64,000 bases of DNA from an uncultured Oscillospiraceae bacterium (lineage in GTDB: Bacteria; Bacillota; Clostridia; Oscillospirales; Ruminococcaceae), in contig CAKSKU010000002.1 in NCBI GenBank assembly GCA_934465295.1, positions 146,820 through 210,819 of the forward strand, in the 5' to 3' direction. Below are positions 24,902-33,641 of the stretch, piece by piece; the stretch's first letter is position 1, and every line of letters begins with the position of its first letter. The notes beneath the pieces are model-generated. The model searched no databases, had not been told where the DNA came from, and saw only the letters and a list, made by a program, of their open reading frames with translations. Both the position numbers and the translations under genes were made by a program.

Positions 24902-25840
24902 ATGAACTTTTCTTATACGGCAATTACAGCAGTTTCTATCGCAAATAAATTTTCCAAGCTTCACACAGAGGCTCACGGCGACTTTGATGCGCTCGATATT
25001 ATCCTTGATGCGCTCATCGATTCGGCTAAAATGATACCCTTCCTTTTTCTCGCATTCCTTTTGATGGAATTTATCGAGCATAAGGCAGGCGAACATCTTG
25101 AAAATATACTGAAAAAGACGGGCGGCGGCCGCTTTGTCGGCTCTGTTGCAGGCGCATTGCTCGGCTGCATACCGCAGTGCGGATTTTCCGTTGCGGCTGC
25201 GAATTTTTACAGCGGAAAGCTCATTACCATGGGTACTCTTGCCGCTGTTTTCATCTCGACCTCGGACGAGGCTATCCCCGTTCTGCTTGCACACCCCGAC
25301 AAGCTTTCGGCTATCCTGCCGCTGCTTCTTACCAAAATAGTCCTTGCAATAGTTGTCGGTCTGCTCATTGATGTTATCGACCACCTCCGCAAGTCCTTCC
25401 GTGAAGAAGACCCCGATTTTGAGGAGCTTTGTGCGGACTGCGGCTGCGGAAGCCACGGTTTATGGTACTCTGCACTGAAGCACACTATTAAAATACTCAT
25501 TTTTATCCTCATAATGAACCTTATCCTCGGCTTTGTTATGGGCATTGCAGGAAGTGACGCTATCGCCGCAGTTATCGACAAAACGGGCATTTTCCAGCCG
25601 CTTGTGACGGCAGTTGTCGGACTTATCCCGAACTGCGCTGCGTCCGTGCTTATCACCGAGCTTTACTGTGACGGCATACTCCCGTTCGGCTCTGCTCTCG
25701 CAGGACTTATCTCCTCGGCAGGCGTGGGTCTTGCGGTTCTTTTCCGCACGAATAAAAATATGAAGGAAAATCTCGCTGTTCTCGGCATTGTCCTTCTGAC
25801 AGGCTTTGCCGCAGGAACAGTATTCAATATTATCGGTTAA
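24902..25840 (+). CDS. Putative metal efflux permease (arsenic efflux / putative manganese transporter family)
   Basis: 312 residues with about eight to ten hydrophobic segments. Two half-repeats are visible: GCIPQCGFSVAAANFYSGKLITMGTLAAVFISTSDEA near 85-125 and GLIPNCAASVLITELYCDGILPFG near 240-265. The internal duplication around CxPxC/PNC and acidic residues in membrane segments is typical of the permease family annotated as arsenic efflux or putative manganese transporter. A cytoplasmic loop carries CADCGCGSHG, a possible metal site. GGGAG precedes the ATG. It overlaps no gene but is followed 7 bases later by an SLC13/ArsB-like permease. The substrate is not fixed by sequence. Confidence 0.72.
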   Translation: MNFSYTAITAVSIANKFSKLHTEAHGDFDALDIILDALIDSAKMIPFLFLAFLLMEFIEHKAGEHLENILKKTGGGRFVGSVAGALLGCIPQCGFSVAAANFYSGKLITMGTLAAVFISTSDEAIPVLLAHPDKLSAILPLLLTKIVLAIVVGLLIDVIDHLRKSFREEDPDFEELCADCGCGSHGLWYSALKHTIKILIFILIMNLILGFVMGIAGSDAIAAVIDKTGIFQPLVTAVVGLIPNCAASVLITELYCDGILPFGSALAGLISSAGVGLAVLFRTNKNMKENLAVLGIVLLTGFAAGTVFNIIG

Positions 25841-25847
25841 AGGAAAT

Positions 25848-26966
25848 ATGGAAAATATGGCGGAAGTCAAAGCTTTTATAAAACGAAACCTTATGGTGCT
25901 GATCACACTTGCGGCGGCACTCATATCCTGCGCATTTGTCCCCGTGACGGACTATATCCAATATGTTGACACCGATGTTATCGGCATACTTTTCTGCCTT
26001 ATGCTCGTAACGGCAGGCTTCAAAAACAACAACGTGCTTGCAAAGGGTATGTATTTTCTCATCGACAAAGCCCGTATCTACGGCACACGCAAGGCACTTG
26101 TCATTCTCTCGCTGATAACGTATTTCCTCTCGATGTTCGTTACGAACGATGCTGCGCTGATAGCCCTCGTTCCGATAATGATAACATTTTTCGGGGAATA
26201 TCCGGCATACCTTATATATGCGATAGTTGTGCAGACGATAGCGGCTAACCTCGGAAGTATGGCAACGCCGTTCGGCAATCCGCAGAACCTGCTCATTTTC
26301 ACCGATTACGGCTTATCACCTGCGGAATTTTTCACCGCAATGCTGCCTGCCGCACTTTTGGGGCTTGTGCTTGTTATCATCCTTGCTGCACTTGTCCCGA
26401 ACAAGCCGCTTGCCGTCACCGATTATGAGGACGTACATATCGTGAACCCCCGTTATGCTTCGCTCCACGGCATACTTTTCGTGCTTGTGCTGCTGGCAGT
26501 GTTCGGCGTTCTTGACATGCTTGTCGTTTTCGCTTCGGTGTGCATAGTTGCAGTCATAATCGAGCCGAAGCTTTTCTACGATATCGACTACGGTCTGCTG
26601 CTGACGTTCGTTTTCTTCTTCATCTTTGTCGGCAATATAAAAAATATCCCGGCCGTGTATGCTCTTGTCGAAAAGCTCGTTCTGGGCAGGGAATTCTTCG
26701 CCGCAGTCCTGACGAGCCAGTTCATAAGCAACGTTCCTGCCGCAGTTATGCTGTCGAGCTTCACCGAGAACTGGAAGCCGCTTCTTTTGGGCGTTGATAT
26801 CGGCGGCTTCGGAACTCCCATAGCTTCAATGGCAAGCCTTATCTCGTTCAGAATTTACAGCGCATCGGAAAACTCCAAGGCTGTGCGTTTCCTCGGCATC
26901 TTTATGCTGGTGAATTTCATATTCCTTGCGATAATGTACACCTTTACCAAACTTTTCCTTTTATAA
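25848..26966 (+). CDS. SLC13/ArsB-superfamily anion permease
   Basis: 372 residues from the ATG at 25848, which follows AAAGG and the preceding stop; a frame start at 25806 would overlap the upstream gene. About ten membrane segments. The conserved block TYFLSMFVTNDAALIALVPIMITF matches the ion-transporter superfamily that includes ArsB, NhaD and SLC13 carriers, and the C-terminal QFISNVPAAVMLSSF mirrors it in the second half-repeat (TNDA and SNVPA signatures). It forms a two-gene operon with the metal efflux permease. The substrate could be an oxyanion, a dicarboxylate or sodium/proton exchange; sequence alone does not decide. Confidence 0.75.
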   Translation: MENMAEVKAFIKRNLMVLITLAAALISCAFVPVTDYIQYVDTDVIGILFCLMLVTAGFKNNNVLAKGMYFLIDKARIYGTRKALVILSLITYFLSMFVTNDAALIALVPIMITFFGEYPAYLIYAIVVQTIAANLGSMATPFGNPQNLLIFTDYGLSPAEFFTAMLPAALLGLVLVIILAALVPNKPLAVTDYEDVHIVNPRYASLHGILFVLVLLAVFGVLDMLVVFASVCIVAVIIEPKLFYDIDYGLLLTFVFFFIFVGNIKNIPAVYALVEKLVLGREFFAAVLTSQFISNVPAAVMLSSFTENWKPLLLGVDIGGFGTPIASMASLISFRIYSASENSKAVRFLGIFMLVNFIFLAIMYTFTKLFLL

Positions 26967-27011
26967 CTATAAATAAGCAAATTTCCCTCTTTTTCTTACA
27001 GGAGAAAAACA

Positions 27012-29060
27012 ATGAAGTACAATGATCTCAAAAAAACAACGCTCCGTTCCGTATGTCTTGCGGCAGGCGCAGCCATTCTCTTTACAGAAACTGCAATACC
27101 GTCCGAAGCTGCATACAGCGAAGCATCGGGTCACTCCGTCACCATAGATACCACCGCCGATAAAAATCCTATCAGCCGATATATCTATGGTCTCAATGAC
27201 GTTTACGGTCTGAACGATGTCACCGTTTATTCCGTCAAGCAGTCCGACCCGAGGATATCCTCATACAACTGGGAAACGAACGCTTCAAACTCGACCGCTC
27301 TCGATGGTATGAAAAACGACCTTTCACTCGTCAGCAGCTTCCCCCCGTCCGAGCGCAAAGAGCCTGCGCTTCTTACACGTCAGCTCGTCGAACGCTCGGA
27401 TAAGTACGGCATTGCTTCGCGCTATGTCACATTGCAGATGATGGGCTTCGTTGCGAATGATACCAACGGTGCGATATCGGAGGACGATCCACCGAAACGC
27501 TTTGCCTCCGTCCGCTGGATAAAGAACGACAGCCTGCTGACGACCCCCGATATCTATGACGATACCGTTTTTATGGACGAATATATCAGCGCACTTGTGT
27601 ATAAATACGGAACGGCTGCCGACGGCGGTATCAACGGCTATTTCCTCGACAGCGAACCCGAAAACTGGAACTCGCTCTACCCCACCGTCTCGACCGAACC
27701 TCTGACGGCTGAAACGCTCCTTTCCAAGTCGGTCAGCCTTGCGAACACGGCGAAAAAGATCGACCCGACCGCACTTATCTACGGGCCTTCCATCGGCGGA
27801 CTTGAAGCGTTTGTCAGCCTTAAAAATCAGGACGACTGGGAGCAGTATAAATCCAACTATTCATGGTTCATCGACTATTACCTTGATAAAATGTCCAAAG
27901 CCTCCGCACAGACGGGAACAAGGCTTCTCGATGTGCTTGACCTGCACTTTATCTCCGAGGCAAGAAGCGTCCTGCTCGAACCTATCGTCGGCTCGGACTC
28001 TGTGCTGGCTAACGAAGAGCGTATGCAGGCTCCGAGAATACTCTGGGATCCGAATTACACCGAAAACAGCAGCAGCGCTATCCTCTACAAGCAGCATACT
28101 CCGCTTATCCCGACCATACAGGCTTCGATAAGAATGTATTTCCCCGATACAAAGCTCTCTTTCTCCGAATATAACTTTGGCGGCGGAGACCATATCAGCG
28201 GCGGCATTGCCGAAGCGGACGCACTCGGAATTTTCAGCGAGCAGAATGTCTATATGGCTTGTCTTAAACCCGATACGGAGGATTTTTCCTATCAGAAATC
28301 GGGCATAAATATCTATACGAACTATGACGGCGACGGTTCGACCTACGGAGACACCACCGTTTCCGCCGATAATGGCGGCAGCACGGACTGTTCCGTCTAC
28401 GCCTCGGTGAACTCGGACGATGAAAGTGCCCTCAAAGTCGTTTTCATCAACAAGACTGCCAATGAAATGCCCGTCGATTTCAGCATTTCCTCAAACTATG
28501 ACTTCGAGGCTGCGAACGTCTACTCCTTCGACAGCACAAGCAGCGAGATCTCCCTTTCGGACGAACCCGTGAGCATTTCGGACAACAGCTTCGTTTTCAC
28601 AGCCGCTCCGCTCTCCGTTTCCCTGCTTGAATTCAAGTCCGAGGAGATATTCGACGACCCTATCGGTGACGACGAAGATGCAAATGAAAGCTCGACCGTC
28701 AGAACAAACACCGCAGGTTCGACCTCGGTCACGCACGAACACGTCGAAGTCACCGCCCAAACAAAGCAGCCCGTCGGCGACGAAGAAGCCGATGACAACG
28801 TTCAGACCTCGATCTCCGTTGTCGGCACGGACGATTTCGGCGAGACCATCACCGAGATAGTTACCTCCGAGCCCGACCCCGACGACATAACGCCCGAGCC
28901 TGAACCGACAGACGGGACCGCACCCGTGCCGAAAGCCGTCAAGGTCATAGGCATCATCCTCACCGCAGTCGTCGCAGCGGGAGTTGTTTTCGTCCTCCTC
29001 GATAACGGCGGCGGCAAGAATGGCAGAAGTAACCAAAATAAAAAAATTGATAAAAAATAA
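27012..29060 (+). CDS. GH44-like glycoside hydrolase with C-terminal membrane anchor
   Basis: 682 residues. A signal peptide (about 1-33) is followed by a GH44-type catalytic region. It shows ISRYIYGLNDV near the start, the acid/base Glu215 in FLDSEPENWNSLYP, DVLDLHFISEA, and the nucleophile Glu386 in SFSEYNFGGGDHISGGIAEADALGIF. GH44 enzymes are endo-beta-glucanases or xyloglucanases of plant cell-wall degraders. A beta-sandwich (about 420-545) follows, as usual. The C-terminus is a Thr/Glu/Asp-rich linker (about 550-635) and one membrane segment (VIGIILTAVVAAGVVFVLL) with a basic end, so the enzyme is tethered to the cell. No dockerin or LPXTG is present. AGGAG precedes the ATG. Confidence 0.85.
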   Translation: MKYNDLKKTTLRSVCLAAGAAILFTETAIPSEAAYSEASGHSVTIDTTADKNPISRYIYGLNDVYGLNDVTVYSVKQSDPRISSYNWETNASNSTALDGMKNDLSLVSSFPPSERKEPALLTRQLVERSDKYGIASRYVTLQMMGFVANDTNGAISEDDPPKRFASVRWIKNDSLLTTPDIYDDTVFMDEYISALVYKYGTAADGGINGYFLDSEPENWNSLYPTVSTEPLTAETLLSKSVSLANTAKKIDPTALIYGPSIGGLEAFVSLKNQDDWEQYKSNYSWFIDYYLDKMSKASAQTGTRLLDVLDLHFISEARSVLLEPIVGSDSVLANEERMQAPRILWDPNYTENSSSAILYKQHTPLIPTIQASIRMYFPDTKLSFSEYNFGGGDHISGGIAEADALGIFSEQNVYMACLKPDTEDFSYQKSGINIYTNYDGDGSTYGDTTVSADNGGSTDCSVYASVNSDDESALKVVFINKTANEMPVDFSISSNYDFEAANVYSFDSTSSEISLSDEPVSISDNSFVFTAAPLSVSLLEFKSEEIFDDPIGDDEDANESSTVRTNTAGSTSVTHEHVEVTAQTKQPVGDEEADDNVQTSISVVGTDDFGETITEIVTSEPDPDDITPEPEPTDGTAPVPKAVKVIGIILTAVVAAGVVFVLLDNGGGKNGRSNQNKKIDKK

Positions 29061-29123
29061 AGCCTAAAATGCACAAAAAAATTGTGTTTATTAGTTGAAA
29101 CCGCCAAAATTAGATAAAAACAG

Positions 29124-29152
29124 TTTACAAATGCATTAGCAAATGTTAAAAT
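29124..29152 (+). promoter_or_regulatory. Candidate promoter of the GGDEF gene
   Basis: TTTACA (29124-29129), a 17-bp spacer and TAAAAT (29147-29152). The 120-nt leader holds a near-perfect 10-bp hairpin (29216-29225 with 29234-29243) shortly before the ribosome site. Confidence 0.5.
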
Positions 29153-29277
29153 ATTATAAATAAGATTTCTCATGTTTTATCGAAAAAACAAAAAATCAGG
29201 ACTTTTATATATACACAGCTCCGCTCACCGAATAGCGAAGCTGCATACGGTTTATTCTCCGAAAAAGGGGTGATACG

Positions 29278-31476
29278 TTGAAAATTCGGTTGAAGCTGAT
29301 GGCGATCATGTCTTTGCTCACCGTCCTGCCCGTTATCATAGTATGCACAATTGCATCAAAAGCCATAAAAAGGGATAACTATGACTACCTGCAAAGGAGT
29401 ATGTGCTACGCTATCAAAAGTCAGGCAGAGGATATCAATTCCCTCTGCTCCGATATGATATCGGCAACAAAAAATATCTCAGTCTCGCAGAATATCTCAG
29501 AATATGTTGCCGAAACAACAAGAGGAAACTACACCCTTTCCGAGGATGACCCCAAATATCTCGAAGCCGTACACGACCTTGATATCTTCTCAAAAAGCGG
29601 AACTATCATAAAATCTATGCTCATCAACAATTCGGGCATAGTTGTCGCTTCCACCGCCAATGACAGCAGTTTCGGAAAAAAGCTCCCGAATTATAAGGAG
29701 CTGCTTGCACTTGCAGTAAAAAACGGCGGCGTCAGCAGCCTTTCCATCAACAGCGACAACAACAAGAAATCCCCCGTTTTCACTGTTTCAAAGGTGATCT
29801 ATTCCGAGACCAACGAAAAGGTCGGCATAGTCTATGTTATGTACGATTCGCAGTGCCTTCAGAAATACATCAACAATATCCAGACCGATAAATACACCAT
29901 TGCGTCACTGATGGACGCCGAGGGAAATGTTCTTGAATATCCGTTCAAAACCATCGCCCACTACTCAAACACTAAGAATTATTCAGCATATACCGATCAG
30001 CTCAACTACCTTTTCCGCACGGAAAACAACACAAATTATATCGATACGCTCGTAAGCGATGACAGTGGAAAGAAAAGCTACTATGCATCTCCTGTCGGAA
30101 ATACAGGCTGGTTTCTTGTTGCCTCGACCGAAATGGCAGGTATAAGAAGCCTTTCAAGCCGGTCCAGCTCGTCCGTCTCGGCGACCTCGACCATGCTTTG
30201 CCTTGCCCTGCTTATAATCGTATTCTTCGTTACGGGAAGCTTTGTAAAGCCGATAAGATCGATACTTTCGACCTTCAGCGAAAAGCAGAAGGGCAACACC
30301 TCCGCCCGTTTCGACGAATCACGCAAGGACGAATTCAGCATCATCAACCATTCCTTCAACACTATGCTCGACAATATCAGCGAGAGCGAACAGCGTTACC
30401 GCACTATCGTTGAGATGACGAACAATATCACCTTCGAGATCAACTACAAGAAGAACACTGTTTTCGTTTCCAAAAACTTCAACAAAAAGTTCAGCTTCCG
30501 TGCAAAGGATGACTCGCTCAAAGAGAGCTTTATCTATAAGGTCAGAGTCCACAAGGACGACAAGGATCGTTACCTCAACGATATGGATCGCATCCTCGGA
30601 CCGAAAGCAAACTTCATTCAGGGCGAATACCGCATAAAGAGCATTTACGGCGACTTTATATGGGTAATGATAAAGGCTACGAAATTCTTCGACAGGAATG
30701 AAGCTCCGTCCAAGATAATCGGCGTTATCGTCGATATCGACCGTGAAAAGAAGAGCGAGATGCATCTTCTCCAGCGTGCGAATTATGATAACCTCACCCA
30801 GCTTTATAACCGTGAGAGCTTCCTCAAAGCCGTTACCGACAGGCTTTCTGCATCTCTGTATAAAAAATCTCTCGATGCAGTTATGTTCATCGACCTTGAT
30901 GACTTTAAATATTTCAACGATGAATTCGGTCATGCATGCGGCGATGAAGTCCTTAAATTTGTTGCCGACACCTTAAAGGAAATAACCTTTGAGCGCGGCT
31001 TTGCAGGACGTTTCGGCGGCGATGAATTTGTTGCCTGCGTTACGGACTTTGCCCTTTTCGGCGATGCGGGTAAGGTCGCACAGGAGATCATCGATATCCT
31101 CGGAAACGGCTTTATCTCCGAATCCACAAACAAGCGTCTCTACATCAAGTGTTCGATCGGTATTGCTTTCCTCCACGAAAGCGGCAAGACAACGAACGAA
31201 GTCATTGCGGCTGCCGACGAAGCGATGTACAACATAAAGAAGCACGGCAAATCCTCTTATGCTTATGCTAAGTCTGCATCGAAAAATTCCAAATACCCCG
31301 ATGTGCTTGCCCCGACAACAAGCTCTATCGATTCCGACAATATCCCCTCCAACGGAGGTTCAAGCTCACGCTATAAAAAATCGGCAGACGAACCGTTAAA
31401 GGAAGAAAATAAGCTAAAGGAAGAATCAAATCCGTCAATAGATGTTGATGCTAACTTTTTTGATCCGCTTTTCTGA
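29278..31476 (+). CDS. Membrane sensor diguanylate cyclase (dCache-HAMP-PAS-GGDEF)
   Basis: 732 residues with a TTG start after AAGGGGTG. Parts in order: a membrane segment (about 8-28), an extracellular Cache-like sensor (about 29-295), a second membrane segment (about 300-322), a HAMP-like linker, a PAS domain (about 370-495) and a GGDEF domain (about 500-660). The active-site motif is intact, GGDEF at 580-584 (GRFGGDEFVACV), and the metal/substrate site is FIDLDDFKYFNDEFGH. No RxxD inhibitory site precedes GGDEF, so product feedback may be lacking. The protein should make cyclic di-GMP in response to an external ligand. A disordered Ser/Lys/Glu-rich tail of about 65 residues follows. Confidence 0.93.
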   Translation: MKIRLKLMAIMSLLTVLPVIIVCTIASKAIKRDNYDYLQRSMCYAIKSQAEDINSLCSDMISATKNISVSQNISEYVAETTRGNYTLSEDDPKYLEAVHDLDIFSKSGTIIKSMLINNSGIVVASTANDSSFGKKLPNYKELLALAVKNGGVSSLSINSDNNKKSPVFTVSKVIYSETNEKVGIVYVMYDSQCLQKYINNIQTDKYTIASLMDAEGNVLEYPFKTIAHYSNTKNYSAYTDQLNYLFRTENNTNYIDTLVSDDSGKKSYYASPVGNTGWFLVASTEMAGIRSLSSRSSSSVSATSTMLCLALLIIVFFVTGSFVKPIRSILSTFSEKQKGNTSARFDESRKDEFSIINHSFNTMLDNISESEQRYRTIVEMTNNITFEINYKKNTVFVSKNFNKKFSFRAKDDSLKESFIYKVRVHKDDKDRYLNDMDRILGPKANFIQGEYRIKSIYGDFIWVMIKATKFFDRNEAPSKIIGVIVDIDREKKSEMHLLQRANYDNLTQLYNRESFLKAVTDRLSASLYKKSLDAVMFIDLDDFKYFNDEFGHACGDEVLKFVADTLKEITFERGFAGRFGGDEFVACVTDFALFGDAGKVAQEIIDILGNGFISESTNKRLYIKCSIGIAFLHESGKTTNEVIAAADEAMYNIKKHGKSSYAYAKSASKNSKYPDVLAPTTSSIDSDNIPSNGGSSSRYKKSADEPLKEENKLKEESNPSIDVDANFFDPLF

Positions 31477-31481
31477 AAAGC

Positions 31482-31510
31482 TTGACATATTATGATTTTT
31501 CTGCTATTAT
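31482..31510 (+). promoter_or_regulatory. Promoter of the manganese-riboswitch transcript
   Basis: TTGACA (31482-31487), a 17-bp spacer and TATTAT (31505-31510). It begins only 6 bases after the GGDEF stop and directly precedes the riboswitch. Confidence 0.8.
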
Positions 31511-31518
31511 ATTAAATA

Positions 31519-31670
31519 TTAAAAGGGAGTAGTTTTTGCGCATCGTTTGCGTGAATGAGCAGTCAACATACCCCGAACCTATGGTTCGTGGCTGTTCACT
31601 CTGTTATGGGAACAAGACTTTTAGTGCATTTTACCGTTTTTTACGGCACATTGCACTAAAGGTCTTTTTT
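31519..31670 (+). promoter_or_regulatory. yybP-ykoY manganese riboswitch with terminator platform
   Basis: The conserved yybP-ykoY elements are present: AAAAGGGAGTAG at 31521-31532, GTCAACATACC near 31562-31572 and ACAAGACTTTT near 31612-31622, whose ends pair as P1. The 3' side of P1 also forms a 12-bp terminator stem (about 31617-31628 with 31652-31663) followed by CTTTTTT. Metal binding would stabilise P1, break the terminator and switch on the exchanger gene. The identification is from motif memory. Confidence 0.85.
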
Positions 31671-31695
31671 ATTAATGAAAAGGAAGGTAAAAACT

Positions 31696-32655
31696 ATGGA
31701 ACTATTTTGGCAGATCATTCTCCTCATTGTTGGCTTCGCCTTGCTGATAAAAGGCGCAGACTTCTTCGTTGACGGCGCATCGGGAGTTGCCGATAAATTC
31801 GGTATTCCCCAGATAATCATCGGACTTACTATCGTTGCGTTCGGCACAAGCGCTCCCGAAGCCGCTGTCAGCATAACATCGGCACTCAAAGGCTCGGCTT
31901 CGCTCGCAGTCGGAAATGTCCTTGGAAGCAATATCCTCAATGTGCTTATAATTCTCGGTGTGACGGCAGTTATCCGCCCGATAACAATGCAAAACCAAAC
32001 CTACAAGATCGAACTTCCGTTTGTAATGTTTGCAACGATCCTTTTGGCTGTTCTCGGATATATCGGCGGCTCGATAAACTTCGTTGACGGCATCATTCTT
32101 TGGGTATTTATGATACTTTTCCTCGTTTATCTTTTCCAATCGGCAAAAAAGGGCAAGACTGACCTCGTTGAAATGCCGGATGAGGACGGCGAAAATGCAA
32201 AGCCAAAGCCGATATGGCTCCTTATCCTGCTCATCATCGGCGGTGGTGCAATGATCGTATTCGGAAGTGACTTCACAGTTGACAGCGCAAGCTATATCGC
32301 AGCTAAATTCGGTATGAGCGAACGCCTTATCGGTCTTACGATAGTTGCATTCGGCACTTCCCTCCCCGAGCTTGTCACATCTGTTATCGCAGCGAAAAAA
32401 GGCAACTCCGACATCGCTATCGGCAATATAGTCGGAAGCAATATCTTCAATATTCTCTTTATCCTCGGCACAACTGCACTCATCACTGAAATCCCATATT
32501 CGATGAACTTTAACTTTGACGCAGTTATCGCACTTGCGGCGCTTGTTATCCTCTTCATTCTTGTTTCAAACAAGGAAAGAAAGCTCACCCGCTGGGGCGG
32601 TGCGGTAATGCTTGCGGCTTATGCGGCATATTTTGCATATATTGTTGTAAAATAA
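31696..32655 (+). CDS. CaCA-family Na+/Ca2+-type exchanger, probable manganese/calcium efflux
   Basis: 319 residues from the ATG at 31696 (GGAAGG upstream); an in-frame ATG at 31675 lies too close to the terminator. About ten membrane segments in two inverted halves, each with the alpha-repeat motif: GLTIVAFGTSAPEAAVSITSAL ... VGNVLGSNILNVL, and GLTIVAFGTSLPELVTSVIAA ... IGNIVGSNIFNILF. An acidic cytoplasmic loop separates them. CaCA exchangers expel Ca2+ or other divalent ions in exchange for Na+ or H+. Control by a manganese riboswitch points to Mn2+ export as the physiological task, as inferred for other yybP-ykoY-controlled transporters. Confidence 0.9.
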   Translation: MELFWQIILLIVGFALLIKGADFFVDGASGVADKFGIPQIIIGLTIVAFGTSAPEAAVSITSALKGSASLAVGNVLGSNILNVLIILGVTAVIRPITMQNQTYKIELPFVMFATILLAVLGYIGGSINFVDGIILWVFMILFLVYLFQSAKKGKTDLVEMPDEDGENAKPKPIWLLILLIIGGGAMIVFGSDFTVDSASYIAAKFGMSERLIGLTIVAFGTSLPELVTSVIAAKKGNSDIAIGNIVGSNIFNILFILGTTALITEIPYSMNFNFDAVIALAALVILFILVSNKERKLTRWGGAVMLAAYAAYFAYIVVK

Positions 32656-32736
32656 ACAAATTGGCAACATATTCCCTATATAATTAATAAACAGAGGAAA
32701 AACGGTTACAGTTCGGTTAAAAATCACAAATTATCC

Positions 32737-32798
32737 TTGCTTTTTTTGTTGTATATGCTATAATAGTGATACGATCAAAACATAGACGAAGCTTCGTC
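32737..32798 (+). promoter_or_regulatory. Promoter and perfect palindrome before the DUF4358 lipoprotein gene
   Basis: TTGCTT (32737-32742), a 16-bp spacer and TATAAT (32759-32764). Shortly after the expected start point is the perfect 14-bp palindrome GACGAAGCTTCGTC (32785-32798), a possible repressor site. Confidence 0.55.
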
Positions 32799-32819
32799 AA
32801 AAACGAAAGGATGTAATTT

Positions 32820-33488
32820 ATGAAAAAGATATTAGCCGCTGTTGCTGCACTCGCAATGACAGGACTTCTCCTCGCAGGCTGCGGAAACAACAACGAAGCT
32901 GTGACCGAGACCACTACCGAGGTTACGACCGAATCCGTTACGGAAACAGTAACCGAAGCAGCTGAGGAGACCACAGAGGAAACCACCGAAGCCTCCGACG
33001 AAACAGTCGATACAGATGATACTGCCGACGACATTACCGACGGCGAAGAAACCGACAGCTCGGACGATACGGTACTTATGCCGATGTTCGATGAAGACAA
33101 CGTCAATCCGCTGCAGAACCTCGTTCTCGCAACAATGGGCGACTTCTCCGACTGGCCGTCGCTTTCCGAAGTCAGCGATGAATTTATCCTCTCTGACTAC
33201 TTTCTCCTCGACAAAAACAACCCTAATTACGAACAGCTTATCGTAATGCAGTGTCCTATGAGTGCTGTAATGTGCGAGATCATCATCATCAAGGCAGACG
33301 ATGTTGACGCTGCAAAGGCTGACCTCGAAGCAAGACAGAAAAAGGCACAGGACACCGATGCATTCTACCCCGATGACATTGAGAGAGCAGGAAACTCTAT
33401 CGTTGGAACAAAGGGCGACTATGCATACTTCCTCATCTGCGAAAACCCACCGGAAGCAGAAGAACTTCTTACAGCTGCTATCGAATAA
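32820..33488 (+). CDS. DUF4358-like lipoprotein
   Basis: 222 residues. A lipoprotein signal ends in LLAGC (Cys near 21). A long Thr/Glu-rich linker (about 26-80) reaches out from the membrane, followed by a compact domain of about 130 residues. Its features (SDEFILSDYFLLDKNNPNYEQLIVMQCPMSAVMCEIIIIKADDVDAAKADLEARQ, then IVGTKGDYAYFLIC) match the DUF4358 group, common as small surface lipoproteins in Clostridia and of unknown function. AAAGGATG precedes the ATG. It is a single gene with its own promoter; no terminator is obvious before the repeat-rich stretch that follows. Confidence 0.75.
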   Translation: MKKILAAVAALAMTGLLLAGCGNNNEAVTETTTEVTTESVTETVTEAAEETTEETTEASDETVDTDDTADDITDGEETDSSDDTVLMPMFDEDNVNPLQNLVLATMGDFSDWPSLSEVSDEFILSDYFLLDKNNPNYEQLIVMQCPMSAVMCEIIIIKADDVDAAKADLEARQKKAQDTDAFYPDDIERAGNSIVGTKGDYAYFLICENPPEAEELLTAAIE

Positions 33489-33641
33489 AAAGTAATTATT
33501 TGCATAGCTCAATATTGTTTCGGCGTTGCGAAGCCAAATAAAGTTTACGTTAATTCTGAAAGAATTTCGCTTTGTTCAAAGGGTGGCAGGGGTCAAGGGG
33601 GCAGAGCCACCTTGTCGCAGGTCAATTTGACCTTTAGCAGA

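Noticed and set aside
28491..29036. 181-codon minus-strand frame opposite the GH44 stalk
   Set aside because: It is a Gly/Asp/Val-rich shadow of the repetitive Thr/Glu linker, without initiation signals.
29153..29277. Cyclic-di-GMP riboswitch before the GGDEF gene
   Set aside because: The leader has only a simple 10-bp hairpin. The conserved c-di-GMP aptamer motifs are not seen.
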